Positions 32,001 to 39,950 of a DNA stretch of 64,000 nucleotides are shown piece by piece; positions within the stretch are counted from its first letter, which is position 1; each line of letters begins with the position of its first letter. The notes under the pieces were generated by a model. The model searched no databases. It was not told the origin of the DNA and worked only from the letters and a program-made list of their open reading frames with translations. Source of the DNA: Channa striata (Eukaryota > Chordata > Actinopteri > Anabantiformes > Channidae); assembly GCA_033026295.1 (NCBI GenBank), contig CM065189.1:11661203-11725202 (forward strand). Reading direction: 5' to 3'. Position numbers and translations under genes: made by a program.

Positions 32001-34504
32001 GGCTGGTCAACTCTGACAACCCCTGCTCTGGCAGAGTGGAGGTCTACCATGGTGGCCAGTGGGGGACAGTGTGTGATGATGGCTGGGACTTGAACGATGC
32101 CAACGTGGTGTGCAGACAGCTGGGCTGCGGCAGTGCTCGTTCAGCACTTTCAAACGCAGCTTTTGGACAAGGCAGCGGACCTATCTGGTTGGATGATGTC
32201 GTTTGTTCAGGAAACGAATCATCAGTAACAGACTGCAGACATCGAGGGTTTGGGGTCCACAACTGTCAGCACAGTGAAGATGCCAGTGTTGTCTGTGAAG
32301 GTAAATGTATATACTCAACGTTCATGAGTTAAACTTGAAAGAATGGTATTTATTCTAGAAGAAAACTGTTTTGCCATTTTACAATTGTTCTCTGCTCACA
32401 AAGAAGGAAGGAAATATCAAAACCAACACAATTACAAATTAAACTTGGCAGTAAAGATAGAAAAACATTTAAATAATAAAACCAAATTGCTCAATGAACA
32501 GCAGTGATATGCAATGAACAGTAGTTATGATTGTAGAGGCAGCCTTACGCTTGACAATGGTCTAAAAATTATCCACTTCAGAGATCGATGTATTATAAAA
32601 ATGTTGCAGATTTATTGAACTTCTGTGTTCCCCAGTACAGCAGATAATGCTACTTCTACAGTTCCTTTGATATAATACCTAAACTCCACCAAACACAGTA
32701 AGAAAACTGTGCCTCCACAGCTACACACTGGTCTAATGCAATGAGTTGCTGCTCAAGTCTGTTTCTAACAGCCAAAATCCAATACAAACATTGGTTTCCT
32801 TTACAATTACTTACGCAAGCTTAGAAGGCACCTAGAAGATGTCGTTACTGATGTAATTAGCTATTAGTTTATCTAACTTACAAAGACCAAACATGACTGC
32901 AGGAAAATTCAAAAGCAGAACAAACACTGAGAAAGCTATCATTGGCTCGTACAATGATGATGGGCAAACATTCAATGTGATAATGCTAAAAAAGGTAAGA
33001 TAACAGTGCAGTTAGCCTGAGAAAATGTAGGCATGACACATCCTGAAGAAAAGTACATGATTGGATCAATATCAGTGTGTTGGACAATGATAATTACAGA
33101 ATGTCTTTAAGTAGCAAAATTGAAAATATCCGTGATTGACCAGTTTCTTGCCAAGCTTTAGTGCCAGTCACTCTATCCCTCAATACATTCAGCTCCTTTT
33201 TCTCACATAGAACTGGAACGATAATGTTATCAATTAATTCCAATATTACACAAAAACACACACACAAAATAAACAGACTTTGTACAAAAATTTCCTTTCA
33301 GTTCAACCAGGACCCAACAGCACAGTTTTACCAACCACATCTGCTCCAACACCTCAGGACATCACCACCACCAGCGTCATTCCCACCACCAGCGTCATTC
33401 CCACCACCAGCGTCATTCCCACATCAACAGTGGACAGTTCAGCAGTCGAGGGACGGGTCCGTCTGGCCAATGGGGCAAACAGCTCTTGTTCTGGAAGAGT
33501 GGAGATCTTCCACAATGGACAGTGGGGGACAGTGTGTGATGATAGCTGGGACCTGACTGATGCTCAGGTGGTGTGCAGACAGCTGGGCTGTGGCAGGGTC
33601 CTGTCAGCACCACAAAGTGCACATTTTGGACAGGGCACAGGGCCCATCTGGTTGGACGATGTCACTTGTACAGGTAGCGAATCAAGACTGAGTTTGTGCA
33701 GCCACCGAGGATTTGGATCTCACAACTGTGGTCACCATGAGGATGCTGGAGTCGTGTGTGAAGGTAAATACAAAAATTAAAGCCATTGAAGATTTGCTGA
33801 GGAACAAACTGTCTATGGTGTAAGAATTATATGAGAGGATTTTAGGAACAACCTGCTTCACAAATAAACATGTGCTTTGTGCTCTAGTGTTTGACTGCAG
33901 GACTATCAGCAGTAGATAGTTTGTTCAGTTTTCCACAATATCATTGTCTCTCTTGTCCGTCTTTCATCAACACTGTCTGTCGCATTTGTTTGTGTCAGCT
34001 GCTTCACTGGTCAGGCTGGTCAACTCAGACAACCGCTGCTCAGGCAGAGTGGAGGTCTACCATGGTGGCCAGTGGGGGACAGTGTGTGATGATGGCTGGG
34101 ACTTGAACGATGCCAACGTGGTGTGCAGACAGCTGGGCTGTGGCAGGGCTCGTTCAGCACCTTCAAATGCAGCTTTTGGACAAGGCAGCGGACCTATCTG
34201 GTTGGATGATGTGGTTTGTTCAGGAAACGAATCATCAGTAACAGACTGCAGACATCGAGGGTTTGGGGTCCACAACTGTGGTCACCATGAAGATGCCAGT
34301 GTTGTTTGTGAATGTACGTTTCCTTTGACATTCTGAAATGTAGTTAGCTACTTGACACATTAACTACACGTTTAGTTCAGCATCCACTCCAGGTATCATT
34401 TATTATTAATGAGTATCGTTTATAAACTTGTGTTAGGACTGTTGACTCAGCACAATATTCTACACACAATTAATCACCAATTACTTTCTCATTATTTTCC
34501 AGGA
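20006..34504 (+). CDS. Gene 2: secreted protein with 12 tandem SRCR domains, no ZP
   Basis: Coding exons: 20006-20069 (signal), 20850-21164 (E), 22127-22570 (F), 22806-23120 (G), 24887-25312 (H), 26350-26793 (I), 27806-28270 (J), 28506-28820 (K), 29828-30271 (L), 31304-31750 (M), 31986-32300 (N), 33302-33763 (O), 33999-34313 (P) and 34503-34504. Every SRCR exon is symmetric phase 1 with all eight cysteines. The sum to exon P is 4771 nt, predicting about 1590 residues that end VVCE. This is DMBT1-like without ZP or CUB, so a soluble pattern-recognition role is inferred. Eight exons carry GRVEIF or GRVEVY stretches matching the GRVEVxxxxxW region known to bind bacteria in human DMBT1, and the other four carry the same region. 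Near-identical repeats make exon number sensitive to assembly error. Confidence 0.8.
20070..20849 (+). other. gene 2 intron 2 with a DNA-transposon end
   Basis: At about 20507 TA|CAGTCATATGCAAAAGTTAG resembles the terminus of a non-autonomous Tc1/mariner-type element. No opposite end was identified. No further exon is seen. Confidence 0.4.
20850..21164 (+). CDS. Gene 2 exon E: SRCR 1
   Basis: 315 nt beta-type exon without linker (TGTCAG|TT, GAAG|GTAAAT). VRLVNSDNRC, GRVEVYHGGQWGTVC, GSARSALS, NELSVTDC, HNCGHHEDASVVC. Eight cysteines. It stands alone, not paired with an alpha exon. Confidence 0.92.
22127..22570 (+). CDS. Gene 2 exon F: alpha exon, linker + SRCR 2
   Basis: 444 nt. The linker VQPGPNSTVLPTTSAPTPQD is followed by two TTSVIP repeats, then an alpha SRCR: GRVEIFHNGQWGTVC, DLTDAQVVC, RVLSAPQSAHFGQGTGP, DVTCTGSESRLSLCSHRGFG. 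Eight cysteines. It is followed by the 235-bp intron and exon G. Confidence 0.92.
22806..23120 (+). CDS. Gene 2 exon G: beta exon, SRCR 3
   Basis: 315 nt, acceptor TGCCAG|CT. SDNPC, GRVEVYHGGQWGTVC, DDAWDLNDANVVC, GSARSALS, CRHLGFGVHNCQHSEDASVVC. Eight cysteines. It carries Leu where its relatives have Arg in the CRHRGFG motif. Confidence 0.92.
23711..24449 (-). mobile_element. gypsy-like solo LTR in the G-H intron
   Basis: The five sister introns lack this 739-bp insert (they read TATTAGTTTATCTAAC or similar at this point). On the minus strand it starts TGTCACGGTCTCTGCG, like the gypsy LTR at 49614, and has an AATAAA signal about 80 bp before its other end. The far end is not a clean CA terminus, and the target duplication is at best GTT(T). 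Confidence 0.65.
24887..25312 (+). CDS. Gene 2 exon H: alpha/beta fusion, SRCR 4
   Basis: 426 nt. The linker has one TTSVIP unit (SVIPTSTMDSS). The SRCR is alpha up to DVTCTG (DLTDAQVVC, RVLTAPQSAHF), then beta (NESSVTDCRHRGFGVHNCGH, ASVIC). The exchange point therefore lies near 25222. Eight cysteines and phase 1-1 are retained. Confidence 0.92.
26350..26793 (+). CDS. Gene 2 exon I: alpha/beta fusion, SRCR 5
   Basis: 444 nt. Alpha linker (ITPTSVIPTTSVIPTSTV) and alpha start (GRVEIFHNGQWGTVC), then beta from DDGWDLNDANVVC to the end (CQHSEDASVVC). The exchange point lies near 26575, earlier in the domain than in exon H. It has ATGANSSC where alpha exons have ANGANSSC. Confidence 0.92.
27806..28270 (+). 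CDS. Gene 2 exon J: alpha exon, SRCR 6
   Basis: 465 nt, the longest linker-SRCR exon of gene 2, with three full SVIP units before TSTVDNSSAIEG. The SRCR is pure alpha (DLTDAQVVC, CSHRGFGSHNC). An extra Asn in DNSS creates an NSS sequon. It is paired with exon K across a 235-bp intron. Confidence 0.92.
28506..28820 (+). CDS. Gene 2 exon K: beta exon, SRCR 7
   Basis: 315 nt. SDNPC, GRVEVYHGGQWGTVC, DDGWDLNDANVVC, GRARSALSSAAFG, CRHRGFGVHNCQHSEDASVVC. Eight cysteines, phase 1-1. Confidence 0.92.
29828..30271 (+). CDS. Gene 2 exon L: alpha/beta fusion, SRCR 8
   Basis: 444 nt. Nearly a copy of exon I: two SVIP units, the ATGANSSC start, and a switch to beta at DDGWDLNDANVV. It ends CGHHEDASIIC and is followed by the same intron type as exon H, so it is either an I-type fusion converted at its 3' end or an H/I recombinant. 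Confidence 0.92.
31304..31750 (+). CDS. Gene 2 exon M: alpha exon, SRCR 9
   Basis: 447 nt. The linker has SVITTTSVIPTSTVDNSSA, where one unit changed from SVIP to SVIT. Alpha SRCR with eight cysteines. It shares the DNSSAIEG variant with exon J. Confidence 0.92.
31986..32300 (+). CDS. Gene 2 exon N: beta exon, SRCR 10
   Basis: 315 nt. SDNPC, GRVEVYHGGQWGTVC, GSARSALSNAAFG, CRHRGFGVHNCQHSEDASVVC. Eight cysteines. Confidence 0.92.
33302..33763 (+). CDS. Gene 2 exon O: alpha exon, SRCR 11
   Basis: 462 nt with three SVIP units, TSTVDSSAVEGRVRLANGAN and a pure alpha SRCR. Its 235-bp downstream intron leads to exon P. Confidence 0.92.
33999..34313 (+). CDS. Gene 2 exon P: SRCR 12, last domain
   Basis: 315 nt. 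SDNRC, GRVEVYHGGQWGTVC, GRARSAPSNAAFG, HNCGHHEDASVVCE. The donor is GAAT|GTACGT rather than GAAG|GTAAAT, so like gene 1 exon D this last SRCR has its own splice context. Reading through the donor adds CTFPLTF and a stop. Confidence 0.9.
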
Positions 34505-34950
34505 GAAAACGTGAGTTGGACACAAGGAGGTGACACAAACATTCTACTCTGTATTATAAAAGGCTGTTTTTGTTTAAGTGGTATAAATGCATACATTGTA
34601 TGATTAAATTTAATCACATTGTTCATTACTCATTCTAATCACATTTGTAACAGTTAAACAATAAAATATAAAGTAGTTACATGATTTTATAGTATATTTC
34701 TAAAAAAGGTACTGATTTTAAAGAAAATGATACCTCTTTATTTTGATCCAGTGTCAGATTTTTTAAAAAAAATACAGTGAACTGCTGATTGTATGTAGGC
34801 AAGTGATAAAAAAATGTATTTTTTTATAAAATGCTCATTTTGTTATATTTTATGACAGTATCCGCTGACAACAGTATTTGCACTGAATAAAATTTTCTAT
34901 TCCTACAATAAAATTGAAAAAAAGTCATGCAAGCTGAAAATAAGCTCAAG
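34503..34950 (+). other. gene 2 terminal exon and 3' UTR
   Basis: Acceptor ATTATTTTCCAG|GA aligns with the acceptor of gene 1 exon 11 (TTCTCTAG|GG). T from exon P plus GA makes TGA at once, where gene 1 has TGG. A possible 17-nt microexon (34380-34396, TTTAG|TTCAGCATCCACTCCAG|GTATCA) would add FQHPLQEKT instead. An AATAAA lies at 34660. Confidence 0.6.
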
Positions 34951-35690
34951 TTGTAACTGGATAATTTAACTATAGGACCCAAAAGCAGAAGCTAGGACAC
35001 ACCAGGAGTGCAGAAGGTTTATTAACACACAAACCTCTAAAACAGTTAAATAATTATCACTCAAAATACTGACACAATAACACTCAGCTCAACATTTGAG
35101 GAGATGACAAAGTTAACTCAAAGACAGAGACCTGGACTATAACTAAACTTATTCAAAGGATTTAACAATATTAACTCATATACTGAGACTATAACACTCA
35201 GCTCAGACTCTTGAGGTAATAACAATATCAAGTCAAAGGCATAAACTTATACTATAACAAAATCCTTAACTACTGAGACTATTATACTTGGCTCAGGCAT
35301 TTGAGATAACAATACTACCTCAAAAGATGAAACTTTGACTATAATATAATTTACTCTAAACAAGAAGACTAACAAACCTACTAGAACTATCCACGGACTC
35401 ACAATGGCATCAGAAACGATTAGGATGAAGAACGGACCATGAAATAGCAGCAACCCCAAAACTCAACACAAGCACTTACAAACAAAACATGCAGGGGTGA
35501 TGATAACGAAAATGAAAGGCAAAGGGTGAGTGCACCGACAACCAGTCTAGAAGTGGAGGAGCATAGAGTCCAGAATCCTAACAATGTTGACCATGATGAA
35601 AGGCAAAGGGCAAGTGCAGGGACACACACAGAAAAACGTCGACACAAAAGACAAGGGCAGTGAAAAACTTAAACAGGACAAAAAACACCT
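34950..35690 (-). mobile_element. LTR-like element (family Y), minus strand
   Basis: Starts AACTGGATAATTTAACTATA, then GGACCCAAAAGCAGAAGC, as in the copy at 1096. It has one or two diverged copies of the 87-bp unit. It separates the gene 2 3' UTR from flank that is contiguous at gene 1, so it inserted after the gene duplication. Confidence 0.55.
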
Positions 35691-35699
35691 TATAAACTC

Positions 35700-35985
35700 A
35701 AGTAATACAGGTAAATAAAGCAGATGGTTGTGAGTAATCCCACTGTGCACTAGGGCATGTGGTTGCCTTCCTTCATAGATAAAGAACAGAAAACCTGCCT
35801 TGCAGTGCCGTAAATTATTTTCTTCTTGTACATGCATGACACAGAAAAAAGAGGGTCTGGGAATAGACACCGCTTGCCAAAAATTTGCCATAAATTTGAA
35901 GGACTGCAAATACCCATGACCTGGAATACTGGAAGAAGTCTGGAAGTGCGGGTCCCCAAACTGTTGAAGTGCAACATTACATGTA
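35700..35985 (+). repeat. gene 2 3' flank, duplicate of 15370-15740
   Basis: GTGGTTGCCTTCCTTCATAG, the ACATGCATGACACAGAAA region and GACTGCAAATACCCATGACC align in order with the gene 1 flank. Confidence 0.6.
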
Positions 35986-36049
35986 TTTTTTTCTTAGCTC
36001 ACTTTATCACATCCAGTTAATCAGGGCATCTTACCCTGTAGTTAAATCA

Positions 36050-38374
36050 TATTTAAGTCGTTCACTTGCCAAGCACAGTGGACGGGAGGAATTGTAGACC
36101 TGAATGATTTAAGTAAGCCGGAGCTGATTAAAAATGAGGCACGCTTCCGAACAGGGTAGGAAAAGTGCCTGTTCTGAGAGAAGTGTTAATGGCTCGTAAT
36201 AGTGTAGGTACAACAGCAGCGAGGCCAGCGTTGTAGAAACCAGTAAAGAGAACTGCTCTGGGTTAAGAGATCTGAGGTTATGGCAGAATGTAACGAGGTG
36301 GCCAGTCCGAGCAGCTGAACAGCTGACTGTGTAGCAAAAAGCCGGAATGAAGTCAGCCTTGTTCACCAACGACTGGCAGTTCCACAGGGCTGGTGCCAGA
36401 GTGGTCTCTGTGAGGGCGTGCAGGTGGGAGAAGCACTGTCCTCTCGGAAAATGCTGTGTCCTGCATTTGCAGAGGAGAACTGGGATCTGCTGAACAGAAC
36501 AGGCTTTCCAAAGCGGAAGAGGGTTAAAGTAGAGCGAAGATAATTCAGAAGTTCAGGAAGGCTACAAACAGTTTTTACGGTGTCCTTCGGTGGACTAGCA
36601 GGTGAGGTAGACTCACTGGTCTTTACACAAGTAGGTCTTATCACAATGAGGGCTGAAGACAAGGGCTGATGCTTCTGCTGCTTCTCCAGCAATACAGGTG
36701 GTTTAAATATGGTCTCAATTGGCTACGTCTGAAATCGCCCCCTCGTTGAAACCAAACTAATTTGTGTGTCAGGGCAAAGGTGTGAATGCTCTGTGATTAC
36801 TAAGCTGAAACTACCATTAACAAGAAAAGATCTCTAAATATAATTATAAACATAAACAAAAACAGACTAACAGGCTTAATCCGCAGAGAGAAATGAAACT
36901 TGGCTATCACTGAAGCCAACAAACTAATTATCATCTGCTTTTACATTAGATAATTACGTGACTTTTTCAATAAACTCTGATGGTGGATGGTTGGTTTATC
37001 ACAATGTGGTGCTCTTAACACGCCCCCATTCCCCACAGCAGCCCTGCAGTAGAAAACAAGCTTAGCTTTCCAGCACCACCAGTGCTTTACCAAGATATAA
37101 TAACTAATGGAAGATCATGAAACCCCAACCTGCCATCTCATTGCATATATCATTTTCAGACAGCAAAATTAATTTACAGTTTGGTCTTCAATCTTATATG
37201 GTTAGTGTTTTAATCTTGTTACAGCTACTTATAGTATAAGTACAACAGATATTGTCACCTTTTATAACAGCTGTTTTAAGACATCCACTCGTGTTTCAAA
37301 TTATTGAAAAATGAATTGACCTGTAGTCTTATTGTTCTAAGCAATGAAACAACAACAACAACAAAAAAGAAAACACAGCACAGAAATACCTTTACGCATA
37401 CACACAAAGTTGTAGTAACACGCAACAATATTTATTTAGGATGACCAAATGACAGAACACAATCATCAGCATTAAGTTGTTATGAATAATCCAACAATTT
37501 GAAGTCGTAACTCTTTTAATACCACTTGAGAGATGCTTTCCAAATCCTTGCAATGGATTGGGAATTGATGCTGCTGGCTACAAGCTAAAGCTAATGCTAA
37601 AGGATGAAATGGCCAGAAGCTCATGCTAACAATAGTTTACATCAGTTAGCTCCAGGCAGTTTTGTTGAGATCGTGCATCCTAAATTATATTACAAAAACA
37701 TGTTGATTCTGTCTATTTGTGCCCTCCACTTAGCTTTGCATTAACGCTGTCAGCTATTGGTAACTCCAGATAAGGCTACATTCTCTGACTAATTGTACTC
37801 TACTCCCCCCCTAAGTGAACAGAGAGAACCAGTGAGCGATAAAGAGCAGACGTTGACCTGGGCTCCCTTTCGTCGGAATAAGTATAATTTAACCGGGAGT
37901 ATAATAGGTATAACTACACCCTAACCCGAAGAGAAGGAGCGTCCTTATTGAAAACAAAGCAGTGAATCTGTGAATTAATTTTTCGGAGTACAAATAAACA
38001 GAGTCACAACATTTCTGCAGGAAGGATTTTGTGTTAATGCACCTGTTCTCATTGTGTTGCCTGCAAACAAAGACTTCATAACTATCCTACACATACTGCA
38101 TAATACTAGAATAGGTATGCCTTACTTATAAGACACTTACAGTGTAGTAATTTACAAGTTGCCAGGTTGTTACCTCTTTATTTCCAATTCTATGAATCTT
38201 GTTATCAGGTACCTACAAGTATATACGGTATTTGTTTTTTATATATATTTGCAAGTGCAGTAAAGCTACACCATTATTACCAAAATGTAACCTATAAATA
38301 GAGTTTAACTAAAGGGTAAGATACGAGATTTAATTTAAAGTGTTACTCCTACTGGGTGTAGCAATGTGCAACAC
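36050..38374. other. unassigned stretch
   Basis: GGAATTGTAGACCTGAATGA (36089) is shared with the LINE fragment near 43315, so 36089-36700 may be LINE-derived. Open frames there on the minus strand show no domain. The rest, 36700-38374, is AT-rich with nothing recognised. Confidence 0.35.
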
Positions 38375-39950
38375 ATTTAATGTGATATTAATGCAGAAAC
38401 GTTAATATGCCTCGGAGGGAGGACCAGGTTGTTTTAACCAGTTGTCCACACCAGAAGTAGCCAAGTTACGTAAACAATAGGATTTGACTTTAATAGACCC
38501 AAAATCAGTCTATCGTCATGAGTTCTTTTCTGTTTCAGTGACGTGAAAAAACAGCTACTTTCAATAATTTATTAATCTACAACTACAGAAAATATACAAA
38601 GATATGACTATGCATATGGATATATGGAACAAAATTAATAAATGAATGGACAATAAAACATGAAATAACCAATTCCAAGTAAAGAGTTGAATGAATCGGA
38701 TTTCTAAGTGTATGGTAATTTGGGCTAGAGGAAAGGAATCTAGTTACTATTTATCTCTAAGTAACGGAAAAGATACTTGTATCTTAGAAAGACTCCATTG
38801 TTTTATCGGCTGTCCAGAAACCAGACTTTTCATAAAATAAAAGAGAGGTTTTAGTCTTGCCTTTGAGCTGCTGCCGGTTGTTCTGCCAAGTTAGGTGTCA
38901 ATCAGTATTGGTTCTTTTGTGGAGCAGGAAGGACCGCCTCAGTTTTGTTAACAGGTGGACTATCAGAGCAAAGATCTGCTGAGGCTGCAAAGACTTTTCC
39001 AGCCCACAGTATTCCCTTGGTCAGACGACAAGCTCATGGTAATGTCGTCTGGTTCTGCAGGTGGCTGAGCCGACTTATAGAGGCACTTGTTGTCTGGTCC
39101 AAAACAGGGCCGTGCGTCAACAAAATTGTTAATAAAATATGACTATTGAATTAAAATCTTGGGCTTGGTTTGGAATAATTTTGAATGGCTTTCTAATTCA
39201 AAACAAAAATCAACGTTTGGCTTGGAGATCCAATCGTCACAAATGACTAACAAAGATAAAAATAGGCAAGACGTGCGCGCTTTAAGAATAGCTTGAAAAA
39301 CTACGGACGAGAGAATTATCGGAAAAAAATACTTTTCAAAACTTCTGCTATGTTTCCTTAACAGAGGCACATTTATTCTTCAGGACGGAATTCTGAAGTT
39401 GTGTAAATGCTCGAACTGGAACAATGGAATTTTAACTTTACTTTATATCCTGGGGCGCTGCCAAGATTCAGAGGGCGTGTTGCCGGTGATTCCAATTTCA
39501 CCGCGAGGGCTGATGAATTAAATCCTTTGTTCAGGATAATCACACAACATGGAGTCAAGGTTTTCCTTTAATCAAGCCCAAAATCTCGCATTATAAAATA
39601 AAGAAAATAAAAAATAAAAAAAACATTTTACAATTGTGCTACTGTGCAAACTCCTATGGAGGTTAAAATGCTTAAACCAACATGAGAGGCTGCGGGTAAT
39701 GGTTGATGTTTCATTTTAACATACATGTGAGAGTCCTGATTAAATAAATAGATATTACATGGTAAATTAGCTTTGTCTAATACCTAATAATACACAGTAA
39801 GAACACACAACAACAATTAGTCATGCATTGTCAGGACATAATTAACTAATCGTAGCGTTGAATTCATACAACATGACATGACCATAGGTCTTTGTACATT
39901 AGCGGGTTTATACAAGGTGTGCATGAATATGTAACATGTAATGTAATGTG
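38375..39950 (+). repeat. repeat family X, long copy
   Basis: Matches 59265-60790 in order: ATAGGATTTGACTTTAATAG, AACCAGACTTTTCATAAAAT, AAACAAAAATCAACGTTTGG and GACATAATTAACTAATCG. It has no coding region and its class is not known. Confidence 0.55.

Larger units (their letters stand above)
21165..33998 (+). repeat. near-identical introns of the gene 2 array
   Basis: Four alpha-to-beta introns (22571-22805, 28271-28505, 31751-31985, 33764-33998) are each exactly 235 bp. The beta-to-alpha introns are 962-1037 bp (1766 with the solo LTR) and share long identical blocks, for example AGATCGATGTATTATAAAAA and AAACATTCAATGTGATAATG. They contain variable GGAA and AAT microsatellites and a short AC-rich stretch just before each linker exon. 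Confidence 0.9.

Noticed and set aside
21986..33556. Repeated plus-strand frames of 104-131 codons overlapping each linker exon (ending ...GGQCVM)
   Set aside because: They are the +1 reading of the true linker-SRCR exons. They break the cysteine pattern, end within the domain and cross the 3' splice acceptor.
11209..34275. Minus-strand frames of 66-117 codons opposite every SRCR exon
   Set aside because: Antisense shadows repeated wherever the SRCR sequence repeats. No splice or start support.
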